64,000 nt of DNA from Lachnospiraceae bacterium Marseille-Q4251 (GTDB lineage: Bacteria; Bacillota; Clostridia; Lachnospirales; Lachnospiraceae): positions 186,001 to 250,000 of the forward strand of contig JAGTTO010000001.1 in NCBI GenBank assembly GCA_018223435.1, given 5' to 3'. Below are positions 26,375 through 34,502 of the stretch, one piece after another (position 1 is the first letter of the stretch; every line of letters begins with the position of its first letter). The notes beneath the pieces were generated by a model that saw only the letters and a list, made by a program, of their open reading frames with translations, had not been told where the DNA came from and did no database searches. The translations under genes were made by a program, and so were the position numbers.

Positions 26375-29023
26375 CTACTTGGCTTCGTACCAGTTCTTTC
26401 CTGTATGCATATCAATCTCCAGCCGGACAGAAAGCTCTGCGGCTCCCTGCATCTCCTCCCGGAGGATCGTTTTTACCTGTTCCAGCTCGCTCTCCTCGGC
26501 CTCGATGAGAAGCTCATCGTGAACCTGGAGGATCAACCTGGATTTCAGCTGTTCTTTTTTCAGCCGCTCGCTGACATGAATCATCGCAATTTTGATGATG
26601 TCCGCCGCGGTCCCCTGGATCGGCGCATTCATAGCCACCCGCTCTCCAAAAGACCGCTGCATGAAATTGGAAGATTTGAGTTCCGGCATCGGACGGCGTC
26701 TTCCGTACAGAGTCGTCACATAACCATTCTTTTTCGCATTTTCCACGAGTCCGTCCAGGAAGCTCTTGATCCCCGGATAGGTCTCAAAATATTTTTCAAT
26801 ATATTCGGAGGCCTCCTTCCGGCTGATGCTGAGATCCTGGCTTAAACCAAAGGAACTGATGCCGTAGACAATGCCGAAGTTCACGGCCTTGGCATTTCGT
26901 CTCTGAAGAGGCGTCACCTCGTCAAAGGGGATGTGGAATACCTGGGAGGCCGTAATCCGATGGATGTCCTCCGCATCCCGGTAGGCCTGGATCAGCCGTT
27001 CATCTCTGGAAAGATGTGCCAGCACACGAAGCTCGATCTGGGAATAGTCCGCGTCCACGAAGACACAGCCAGGCTTCGGCACAAAAACTTTCCGGATCAG
27101 CCGGCCAAGTTCCATCCGAACCGGAATATTCTGAAGGTTTGGCTCGGTACTGCTAATCCGGCCTGTGGCTGTGATCGTCTGATTGAAGGTGCTGTGGATT
27201 CTGCCATCCGGTCCGATAAAACCTGCCAGACCATCTGCATAAGTGGATTTAAGCTTTGCCAGTGTCCGGTATTCCAGGATGGAAGCCACGATCGGATGCT
27301 CCGGAGCCAGCTTTTCCAGCACATCTGCCGCTGTGGAATAGCCGGTCTTCGTCTTCTTGCCGCCGGGAAGCTGCATTTTTTCAAAAAGAATCACGCCCAG
27401 CTGCTTGGGCGAATTGATATTGAAGGTCTCTCCGGCCTGTTCATAGATCGCGGTCTCCAGCTCACGGATCCGGCCAGCCAGCTGGTCGCCGTAGGTTTTC
27501 AGGGCCTCCGCCTCTACGGAGATTCCCGCCCGCTCCATATCCCGGAGGGTGTAGACCAGGGGCATCTCGATATCACGGAAGAGGTGCTCCATCTCCATTT
27601 CTCTCAGCTTCGCGAGAACTGGTTCCAGAGCCGCTGCCGCCACATAAGCCTGATAGCAGGCCCATTTTGCAAACACCTCTCCGTTTTCTTTTGCCTTTTC
27701 CAGGGGATCTTTCCCGAAAAGTTCCGCTCTGCCGGGAATCAGCTGATCCAGATATTCCTTCGCGATATCCTCGTAGGGATAATGGTCCTTCAGCGGATTC
27801 ACGAGATAGGCTCCGATAGAGAGATCGAACAGTTTCTCCCGGTCGGGAACCGTGAAAAGATCCAACTGGGACTTGAGATCCAGCACAGCGGCTGTTTTTC
27901 CGTAGACCAGCAGTTCTTCCAGATGATCTCTCAGGAAATCAAGCGCCAGGCCATTTTCGTCAAAGCTTCCCTCCGCCAGAAGAAAAGCCGTTCCCTCATC
28001 ACCGAGAGAGAGGGCCAGACCGTAAATCTTATCCTTTTCCTCGATCCAGGCAAAGCCAAAGCTCTCTGCTTTCGCCGCCTTTTCCAGGAATTTTTCCGCC
28101 TTTTCCCTAGTGTCTGCCAGCTCAAAATGGTCGGCCGCTTCATCCTTCGGCGCTTCCACATGGAAACGACTCAGGAGATTCTTAAACTCCAGCTTTTTCA
28201 TCCATGTGAAAGCCTCCGGCGTATAAAGATCGGTAAGCTTCGCCGCCTGGAGATCCAGCGTAACGGGACTCTCCGTATTGATCTTTGCCAGCGTCTTGGA
28301 GAGAACCGCCAGATCGTAATGCTCCTCCAGGGAAAGCTTTGCCTTGTTGGGCTTGATTTCCTCCAGATGATCATGGGCATTCTCGATGGAACCGAACTCC
28401 GAAATGATCTTTGTGGCAGTCTTCTCTCCGACTCCGGGAATGCCGGGGATATTGTCGGAGGCATCGCCCATAAGGGCCTTCACATCCACAAATTCCGTTG
28501 GTGTCACCAGATATTTCTCTTTCACATCCGCCGCATAATAGTTCTCGATCTCGGTTCCCGTCCGTTTGGTCTTGGGAATGCGGATCTGCACCTTGTCTGT
28601 GGCCAGCTGAAGGAGGTCCCGGTCTCCGGAAACAATGGAAACTTCAAGGCCGGCCCGCTCCGCCTGGCCCGCGATCGTTCCCAAAAGGTCGTCAGCCTCG
28701 TAACCCTCCTTCATCAGAAGGGGCACGCCCATGGCCGAAAGCACTTCTTTCATGATCGGCACCTGTTCCCGAAGCTCTTCCGGCATGGCCTTTCTCGTGC
28801 CCTTGTATTCCGCATACATTTTATGCCGGAACGTTGGAGCTTTCAAGTCGAAAGCCACTGCCAGATACTGGGCCTTCTCTTCGTCCAGAATCTTAAAGAG
28901 AATGTTCAAAAAACCATAAACTGCGTTCGTATGAAGCCCCTCGGAGTTCGTAAGCTCCGGAATTCCATAAAAAGCACGGTTTAAAATACTGTGTCCGTCT
29001 ATCAGAACTATTTTTTCACTCAT
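26375..29023 (-). CDS. polA: DNA polymerase I
   Basis: Replication and repair polymerase that also removes RNA primers. The 882-residue product has three parts. The 5'-3' exonuclease spans about 1-290 (LIDGHSILNRAFYG, YEADDLLGT, VKALMGDASDNIPG). The domain in the proofreading position (about 295-480) lacks the usual Asp-x-Glu motif; its first strand reads SFGFAWIEEKDK, so it is vestigial, as in many Gram-positives. The polymerase follows, with motif A DYSQIELRVLAHL, motif B RRNAKAVNFGIVYG and motif C QVHDELLIEA near residue 835. It begins 21 bases after the zinc-finger gene and leads into coaE. Confidence 0.98.
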   Translation of the reverse strand: MSEKIVLIDGHSILNRAFYGIPELTNSEGLHTNAVYGFLNILFKILDEEKAQYLAVAFDLKAPTFRHKMYAEYKGTRKAMPEELREQVPIMKEVLSAMGVPLLMKEGYEADDLLGTIAGQAERAGLEVSIVSGDRDLLQLATDKVQIRIPKTKRTGTEIENYYAADVKEKYLVTPTEFVDVKALMGDASDNIPGIPGVGEKTATKIISEFGSIENAHDHLEEIKPNKAKLSLEEHYDLAVLSKTLAKINTESPVTLDLQAAKLTDLYTPEAFTWMKKLEFKNLLSRFHVEAPKDEAADHFELADTREKAEKFLEKAAKAESFGFAWIEEKDKIYGLALSLGDEGTAFLLAEGSFDENGLALDFLRDHLEELLVYGKTAAVLDLKSQLDLFTVPDREKLFDLSIGAYLVNPLKDHYPYEDIAKEYLDQLIPGRAELFGKDPLEKAKENGEVFAKWACYQAYVAAAALEPVLAKLREMEMEHLFRDIEMPLVYTLRDMERAGISVEAEALKTYGDQLAGRIRELETAIYEQAGETFNINSPKQLGVILFEKMQLPGGKKTKTGYSTAADVLEKLAPEHPIVASILEYRTLAKLKSTYADGLAGFIGPDGRIHSTFNQTITATGRISSTEPNLQNIPVRMELGRLIRKVFVPKPGCVFVDADYSQIELRVLAHLSRDERLIQAYRDAEDIHRITASQVFHIPFDEVTPLQRRNAKAVNFGIVYGISSFGLSQDLSISRKEASEYIEKYFETYPGIKSFLDGLVENAKKNGYVTTLYGRRRPMPELKSSNFMQRSFGERVAMNAPIQGTAADIIKIAMIHVSERLKKEQLKSRLILQVHDELLIEAEESELEQVKTILREEMQGAAELSVRLEIDMHTGKNWYEAK

Positions 29024-29044
29024 GTGAAACCTCCGTCTTGTTTT

Positions 29045-29569
29045 CTATGATGCCGGGGCCCAGCTTTCGTGGCCGGATGCTCCCCAGAGATCCGGCGGCG
29101 CCATAAGCCGTGGATTCAGCGTCAGAGCTTCTGTCTCTGTCTCCGCTGAGGTCTCTGTTTCCACCGATGTTTCCGTCTCTTCCCCGGCTCCCGGATGGAA
29201 AAACTGATACAGTCCGGTCTCCCCAATACTCTTCTCTGGGAACATTTCCAGCTGGGTCATAACCGTCAGAAGAAGCAGAATCTCCGCCAGAGCCACCACG
29301 CAGGCCGTCACCCCATGAAAAATCTTTCTCCTGTGGATCCGGTTTTTGGTGTCCCGAAGATTTTCCTTCAGCATTTTGGGAATATTAAAGGAAATCTTAT
29401 CATCTTCATCCAGCTTCTGTAAGGCATAGTGAACCGTAAAATGGATCTCCAGTTCCTCATAGCACTCTTTGCAGTTTTCGATATGCTCCAAAAAATCCTC
29501 TGTCTCCTCATCACTCAGCTGATCGTTGATATAAGGAATTACCAGACTCTGAGCTGTCTTACAATCCAT
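29045..29569 (-). CDS. membrane zinc-finger (zf-HC2, anti-sigma-like) protein
   Basis: A 174-residue protein with an anti-sigma-factor-type zinc finger in the cytoplasmic N-terminus: Cys3, then His29, Cys33 and Cys36 in LEHIENCKECYEEL. A single membrane helix follows (about 86-107, VTACVVALAEILLLLTVM). The outside part contains an acidic repeat, roughly ETETSVETETSAETETE, and a Pro/Trp-rich tail. The ATG at 29569 has an AGGAG site; longer in-frame starts lie beyond the promoter at 29613-29641. No sigma-factor gene is adjacent, so its partner is unknown. It heads the operon with polA, coaE and the metallohydrolase. Confidence 0.85.
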   Translation of the reverse strand: MDCKTAQSLVIPYINDQLSDEETEDFLEHIENCKECYEELEIHFTVHYALQKLDEDDKISFNIPKMLKENLRDTKNRIHRRKIFHGVTACVVALAEILLLLTVMTQLEMFPEKSIGETGLYQFFHPGAGEETETSVETETSAETETEALTLNPRLMAPPDLWGASGHESWAPAS

Positions 29570-29612
29570 GTTTTTCTCCTTTGGCAAACCTACCATATGA
29601 TACCTATCTAAT

Positions 29613-29641
29613 AGTATACCCGCCATGGGGGGATTGGGCAA
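29613..29641 (-). promoter_or_regulatory. promoter of the zf-HC2-polA-coaE operon
   Basis: Minus-strand TTGCCC (29641-29636) and TATACT (29618-29613) with a 17-base spacer. A near-palindrome, CCCCCATGGCGGG, fills the spacer and could be an operator; that is speculative. Confidence 0.6.
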
Positions 29642-29691
29642 GATAAAATTCTTTCATATCGCACAAACTTGGTTGATGCAGAAAAAATTGC

Positions 29692-29720
29692 TTGCTTTTT
29701 TCAGAAAATTATGCTATGAT
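29692..29720 (+). promoter_or_regulatory. promoter of tRNA-Leu
   Basis: TTGCTT (29692-29697) and TATGAT (29715-29720) with a 17-base spacer; the -10 is extended by TG at 29712-29713. The tRNA begins 15 bases later. Confidence 0.75.
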
Positions 29721-29734
29721 AACAAAGTTGATAG

Positions 29735-29817
29735 GCCGGCGTGTCGGAATGGCAGACGATGCAGACTCAAAATCTGTTGCGGGTAACCGCGTGCGGGTTC
29801 AAGTCCCGCTGCCGGCA
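29735..29817 (+). tRNA. tRNA-Leu (anticodon CAA)
   Basis: An 83-base class II tRNA. The acceptor stem GCCGGCG pairs with TGCCGGC (last pair G-T) and the discriminator is A29817. The anticodon stem GCAGA/TCTGT encloses the loop CTCAAAA, giving anticodon CAA, which reads the leucine codon UUG. A long variable arm (GCGGGTAACCGC region) identifies it as leucine. The T arm is GCGGGTTCAAGTCCCGC. The 3' CCA is not encoded. Confidence 0.97.
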
Positions 29818-29832
29818 TTAAACATATAAGTG

Positions 29833-29870
29833 ATGAGCATCCAATTTATTTGGATGCTCATTTTTATTTT
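29833..29870 (+). terminator. intrinsic terminator of tRNA-Leu
   Basis: Perfect 12-base inverted repeat (ATGAGCATCCAA and TTGGATGCTCAT, 5-base loop) followed by TTTTATTTT, 15 bases after the tRNA. Confidence 0.9.
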
Positions 29871-29889
29871 ACGAATAAAAGTCTCATAC

Positions 29890-29928
29890 AAAAAGCAGAC
29901 TGCTTCAATATTTTTTATAGCAGTCTGC
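29890..29928 (-). terminator. intrinsic terminator of trkA-trkH
   Basis: Ten-base inverted repeat (GCAGACTGCT and AGCAGTCTGC) just after the trkH stop; on the minus strand it ends in five T (complement of 29890-29894). Confidence 0.8.
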
Positions 29929-29935
29929 CTATATA

Positions 29936-31378
29936 TCAGAATTTTCTCCAGGTATCCGGCACAAAAAGCAGAAGCAACGGGAAGATCTCCAGTCTGCCTG
30001 CCAGCATATCGAAAACCAGCACGAGCTTGGAGGGTACGGACAGGATGCCGAAGTTGGCTGCCGGACCCACCAGATCCAGGCCGGGACCGATGTTGTTGAT
30101 GGTCGCCGCCACAGAGGTAAAGGTCGTGGTGAAATCAAAATTATCCAGAGAGACAATCAGCATCGACACCGCATAGATCAGAAGATACGCGATCAGGAAC
30201 ACATTGATGGAACGCACAACCTCATGCTCCACAGGCTTTCCGTCCATCTTGATCTTTGAAATGCTGTGGGGATGAAGGTACTGTTTCAGTTCTTTCTTCA
30301 CGCTTTTGGCCAGAATCACAATACGGGAAACCTTAATACCGCCGCCGGTACTTCCCGCGGAAGCTCCGATAAACATCAGAAGCACCAGCACCGTCTTGGA
30401 AAAGGTCGGCCAGGTGTCAAAGTCCACCGTGGAATAACCGGTGGTCGTGATGATGGAACCTACCTGGAAAGCTGCATGATGGAAAGCCAGAAAAGGATTG
30501 CCAAATTTTCCGGCGATATTGACCGTGATCAGAAGAATTGCACCCAGGATGATTCCCAGATAAGCGCGGAGCTCCTCGTTTTTCAGTCCCTGCCGGATTT
30601 TTTTCAGAAGAAACAGGAAATAAACGTTGAAGTTCACACCGAAGAGGATCATAAAGATCGTGATCACCGTCTGCTGATAGGTCGTATAACTTCCAATACT
30701 GTCATTCTTGATACCGAAACCGCCGGTGCCTGCTGTACCGAAGGTCAGAGTCAGGGCATCAAACATCGGCATTTTTCCCACAAGGAGCAGCAGAAGCTCC
30801 AGCAGAGAGAGACAGATATAGATTCCATAGAGAATCTTGGCCGTGGACTTTACCGTGGGAACAAAACGCTCCACAGAGGGTCCCGGACTCTCCGCCCGCA
30901 TGAGGTTCATGTGATAGCCTCCGGACATCGGAAGGATCGTCAGCATAAAGACCAGCACGCCCATTCCGCCGACCCAGTGAGTGAAGCTCCGCCAGAACAG
31001 CATACATTTCGGCAGAGCCTCCACATCGGAAAGAATACTGGAACCGGTCGTCGTAAAGCCGGAAACCGTCTCAAAAAGCGCATCCACCGGATGAGGGATG
31101 GAGCCGGAGATCACGAAGGGCAGCGCCCCCATCACACTTAAGACCACCCAACTTAAGCCCACACTCACAAAACCATCTTTCGCGTAAAAGACTGCCTGTT
31201 TCGGTCTTTTCAGCAAGACCATGGGGACTCCGATGACCAGACAGAGCAGCATCGTGGCAAAGATCGCCCAGGCTGATTTTTCCCGATAGATCAGCCCTAC
31301 CACAAAGGACGGACTCATAAAAGCAGCCTCAAAATTCAGGATCCATCCGATGATATATCTTATCATTGCGTAATTCAT
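29936..31378 (-). CDS. trkH: TrkH family potassium transporter
   Basis: Membrane channel subunit of the Trk/Ktr potassium uptake system. The 480-residue hydrophobic product shows the four pore-loop signatures of the superfamily in order: VSGFTTTGSSIL, TAGTGGFGIKND, ITTTGYSTVDFD and FTSVAATINNIGPGL. The glycine of each filter is visible, though the last repeat has Ala (VAAT) where Gly is more usual. It starts 14 bases after the trkA stop with an AGAAGGGTG site, so the two are one operon. TrkA-like RCK subunits gate this class of channel. Confidence 0.95.
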   Translation of the reverse strand: MNYAMIRYIIGWILNFEAAFMSPSFVVGLIYREKSAWAIFATMLLCLVIGVPMVLLKRPKQAVFYAKDGFVSVGLSWVVLSVMGALPFVISGSIPHPVDALFETVSGFTTTGSSILSDVEALPKCMLFWRSFTHWVGGMGVLVFMLTILPMSGGYHMNLMRAESPGPSVERFVPTVKSTAKILYGIYICLSLLELLLLLVGKMPMFDALTLTFGTAGTGGFGIKNDSIGSYTTYQQTVITIFMILFGVNFNVYFLFLLKKIRQGLKNEELRAYLGIILGAILLITVNIAGKFGNPFLAFHHAAFQVGSIITTTGYSTVDFDTWPTFSKTVLVLLMFIGASAGSTGGGIKVSRIVILAKSVKKELKQYLHPHSISKIKMDGKPVEHEVVRSINVFLIAYLLIYAVSMLIVSLDNFDFTTTFTSVAATINNIGPGLDLVGPAANFGILSVPSKLVLVFDMLAGRLEIFPLLLLFVPDTWRKF

Positions 31379-31392
31379 AATCTGTCACCCTT

Positions 31393-32754
31393 CTATTTCC
31401 GCAGAATATCCTTCAGATCGTTGAGTCCCAGCTGAGTGGTAACTACGATAACCCGGTCTCCCACTTGAATACGGTCTCCGCCTCGGGGGATCCAGGTGTT
31501 GCCACCGCGGCTGATACAGCCAATCAGAAGGTTTTTCTTCAGATTCAGCTCTGAAAGCGGAATATTGGTGACAGCGGAAGTCTCATGGACGGCAAATTCC
31601 AGAGCCTCGGCCTTGTTGTCCAGAATCTGATAGAGGGTTTCCACGTTGCTTCCGATGGAGTTCTGCATGGCCCGGACGTACTGGAGAATGTAATCCGCCG
31701 TAATGTATTTCGGATAGATCACACTGCCGATATCCAGTCGGTCGATGATCTCCGTATACGCCACACGATTTACTTTGGTGACGGTCTTCAGCCCTTCGGT
31801 CTGCTGCTCGGCAAAAAGTGAGAGGAAAATATTCTCCTCGTCCATATTGGTCAGGCTGACGAAAGACTCCGCATGGGGAAGTCCCTCCTGCATCAGAAGG
31901 TCACGGTTTGTGCCATCGCCGTTGATGACGGTCACATCCGGCAGGATCTTGCTCAGATGCTCACAGCGGGCCCGGCTCAGCTCGATGATCCGCACCCGGA
32001 TTTTCATATCCTGAAGCTGTTTTGCCAGATAATAGGCGATGGTGCCGCCGCCCACGATCATGGTATTTTTCACCTGGTTGGTTTTAAGCCCTACCTTCCG
32101 GAAAAAGTCCGCCGCATTCGTCGGGGTCGCAATGATGGAGATGAGATCCCCGTCCTGCAGGATAAAGTTACCATCCGGTATATAAACCGTCTTATCGCGC
32201 TCCGCACTGCAGAACAGAATATCGCAGTGATAGCGGTCCATAATATCCATGATCCGGTTTCCGCCCAGACGGAATTCCGGTTTCAGTTTGAATTTCAGAA
32301 GCTCTGCCCGGCCTTTCGCGAAGGTATCGATCTTGATCGCTGAGGGAAAACGAAGAATCCGTGAGATCTCCGTGGCCGCCGCCAGTTCCGGATTGATAAT
32401 CATGGAAAGACCAATGCTCTCCCGGATAAAATCGATCTCTTGGTTGTAAATGGGGTTTCTGACTCTGGCGATCGTGCTCACATGGCCTGCCTTTTTCGCG
32501 ATCAGGCAGCACAGAAGGTTCAATTCATCCGAACCGGTGACAGCAATCAGAATGTCCGCTCTCTCAATACCCGCATCCTGAAGGGTACTGATGCTGGCTC
32601 CGTTTCCCAGAATCTTCATGACATCCAGATCGTCAGAAAGATTCTGGAGCTTGTCAGCAGAAGAATCCACAAGGGTAATGTCATGATTTTCATCGCTCAG
32701 CTGTTCTGCCAGGCTGAGTCCGACCTTTCCACACCCGATAATAATAATGTACAT
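31393..32754 (-). CDS. trkA: Trk potassium uptake regulatory protein TrkA
   Basis: Cytoplasmic NAD(H)-binding regulator of TrkH. The 453-residue product is a tandem of two RCK modules. The first begins MYIIIIGCGKVGLSLAEQL with a Rossmann GxGxxG and an acidic strand end (ITLVDSSADKL). The second begins near residue 230 with TMIVGGGTIAYYLAKQL. Each is followed by an RCK-C domain. Its promoter region has an extended -10 element. trkH follows immediately. Confidence 0.96.
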   Translation of the reverse strand: MYIIIIGCGKVGLSLAEQLSDENHDITLVDSSADKLQNLSDDLDVMKILGNGASISTLQDAGIERADILIAVTGSDELNLLCCLIAKKAGHVSTIARVRNPIYNQEIDFIRESIGLSMIINPELAAATEISRILRFPSAIKIDTFAKGRAELLKFKLKPEFRLGGNRIMDIMDRYHCDILFCSAERDKTVYIPDGNFILQDGDLISIIATPTNAADFFRKVGLKTNQVKNTMIVGGGTIAYYLAKQLQDMKIRVRIIELSRARCEHLSKILPDVTVINGDGTNRDLLMQEGLPHAESFVSLTNMDEENIFLSLFAEQQTEGLKTVTKVNRVAYTEIIDRLDIGSVIYPKYITADYILQYVRAMQNSIGSNVETLYQILDNKAEALEFAVHETSAVTNIPLSELNLKKNLLIGCISRGGNTWIPRGGDRIQVGDRVIVVTTQLGLNDLKDILRK

Positions 32755-32820
32755 ATCTTCTCCTAAGTAAACATTTTATGAAAAAAGTACTGCCTTTTTC
32801 TTTCTCACACGGCCACGGCT

Positions 32821-32829
32821 ATTATAGCA
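32821..32829 (-). promoter_or_regulatory. extended -10 promoter of trkA
   Basis: Minus-strand TGCTATAAT (32829-32821), a full extended -10, about 65 bases before the trkA ATG. No good -35 is seen at the expected distance, which extended -10 promoters tolerate. Confidence 0.6.
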
Positions 32830-32867
32830 CGGAGTCCTCTGTTTGAATAGCCTTTTCCGAAATTCTT

Positions 32868-34490
32868 TTACCAGTACCGCGCGCAGCCGGTGATGGTTCG
32901 GTAATCATAGGCTGTACGGATGATGCCCCGCTCCTCGTTGAAGGCGTGGATGATCGTCCCGTTGCCCAGATAAATGGCCGCGTGATTCACGGGATTTCCG
33001 TAAAATACCAGATCTCCCGGCTGGAGCTCCGATACGGAAATTTTTTTCGGTGTCGCATAGGTTCCCCCGTAAAGCGAGGTTCCGGTGAGCTGTCCCGCGG
33101 AAAGCCTCGGCACCGCAATGCCAAAGTGCGCCAACACGCTCTGGGTAAAGCCGGAAGAATCCGCTCCCTCCGTCAGGCTGGTACCGCCGTTTTTATAAGG
33201 CTTTCCCTCAAAAAGCATGGCATAATCCGCGATGGCCTGCCCCTTTTCCGCGCCGGCAGAAATTTTTGTCTCCCTGATCACTCTTCCGTCTTCGTTGAAG
33301 AGATAACGGATTCCTTTCAGGGCGATCTCCGTATTTCTCGCCATTTTTCCCGAGCCCGGCATAAAATAATATTTCGTCCCGGCAATCTCAAGAAAGCCTG
33401 TCTTCATCACACCGTAATTATCAAAAAAGTATCTGTCCTCATCCACATGAACCATACCATGGGCAGGAAGCCCCTCCGCATCAAAATAGTAAGTCTTTCC
33501 GCCGATTACACAGAGCCGCTCCGTCACCCGGCTTCCCGTATCATCGGCGTAATAGTCCCCGATCCAGGTATCTTTCTGAAGCTCTCCGGAAGTCTCGTCA
33601 AAATAGTAGGCCTTCTCTCCCACATAAACCCAGCCCGTCAGCTTCTGATAGCTGCTGCCCAGATAATAGGTCTTGTCATTCTCAGTGAAAAAACCCGGCT
33701 TTCTTGTCTTTCCGGTACGTTTTCCGTCAGCACCCACATACCAGGCGTCAATCCAGGTGTTTTTCTGCAGGATACCGTTTTCATCCAGATAACAGTCTTC
33801 CACCCAGGCTCCCCTGGTCAGAAGGCCTTCTTCATCGAAATAATAGGTTTTGCCTTCCACGGTCACAAAACCTTTTTTCATCCGGCCGGTCTTCTCGTCC
33901 AGATAATAAGTTTCATCGCCCAGCTTCAGCCAGCCTTTGTGCATTGAGCCGTCGTCATCTACATAATAGTTGGGGCCGATCCAGCGGTTGGAGAGCATAA
34001 TTCCTCTGGAATTAAAATAATACTTTTTGCCCTGCACGGTCCGCCAGCCTGTCAGGGCCCTGCCGTTCACCCGGCTGAAATAATACTCATAAGAACCGAT
34101 CTTCGTCCAGCCCGTCCTCTTCTTTCCTGTTTTCGGGTCAAAATAATACCGCCGCCCAGCCTGAATGACCAGGCCGGACGGACGGCAAACCAGCCCTCTG
34201 GCATCAGTAAACAAAAGCCTTCCGTTGACACGGTGAAAGCCCTTTACCGCATACCAGCGGCTGGTAAAATAATACGTTTTTCCCGAAACGCGGATGAGCC
34301 CTCTTTTTCGCACGCCGGTATCGGGGTCAATATAATAATATTTCCCCCCGATTCTTTGTACGCCGCTCATCTCTGCTTTCTGAAGACTGCCGGACAGAGA
34401 AGCGCCGACTGCTCCCGCCGCCTCTGTCGCAGCGGGAAATCCCAGGATCAATCCTCCGGCCACGAAGGCCGCCAGCAGTTTCTTTCTCAT
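32868..34490 (-). CDS. secreted cell-wall-binding repeat protein with NlpC/P60-like domain lacking the catalytic Cys
   Basis: The 540-residue product has a signal peptide (about 1-25, LLAAFVAGGLILGFPAATEA). A long series of choline/glucan-binding-type repeats follows (about 45-400), with recurring GKTYYFD and G.W...G..YY patterns. The C-terminal NlpC/P60-like domain is at about 415-540. In that domain the nucleophile position, normally Cys in the DCSGF motif, is Ser445 (GADSSGFTQSVLAHF, codon TCT). The His is kept at H503 (NHAAIYLGNG). As written, it should not work as a Cys peptidase; it may bind peptidoglycan only. It ends an operon behind lysA and the LTA-synthase-like gene. Confidence 0.87.
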   Translation of the reverse strand: MRKKLLAAFVAGGLILGFPAATEAAGAVGASLSGSLQKAEMSGVQRIGGKYYYIDPDTGVRKRGLIRVSGKTYYFTSRWYAVKGFHRVNGRLLFTDARGLVCRPSGLVIQAGRRYYFDPKTGKKRTGWTKIGSYEYYFSRVNGRALTGWRTVQGKKYYFNSRGIMLSNRWIGPNYYVDDDGSMHKGWLKLGDETYYLDEKTGRMKKGFVTVEGKTYYFDEEGLLTRGAWVEDCYLDENGILQKNTWIDAWYVGADGKRTGKTRKPGFFTENDKTYYLGSSYQKLTGWVYVGEKAYYFDETSGELQKDTWIGDYYADDTGSRVTERLCVIGGKTYYFDAEGLPAHGMVHVDEDRYFFDNYGVMKTGFLEIAGTKYYFMPGSGKMARNTEIALKGIRYLFNEDGRVIRETKISAGAEKGQAIADYAMLFEGKPYKNGGTSLTEGADSSGFTQSVLAHFGIAVPRLSAGQLTGTSLYGGTYATPKKISVSELQPGDLVFYGNPVNHAAIYLGNGTIIHAFNEERGIIRTAYDYRTITGCARYW

Positions 34491-34502
34491 ATTCTCTCCT
34501 GA

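Noticed and set aside
26933..28984. 683-codon open frame on the plus strand
   Set aside because: Lies wholly antisense to polA, has no ribosome site, and its peptide has no recognisable domain; it reflects the codon bias of polA.
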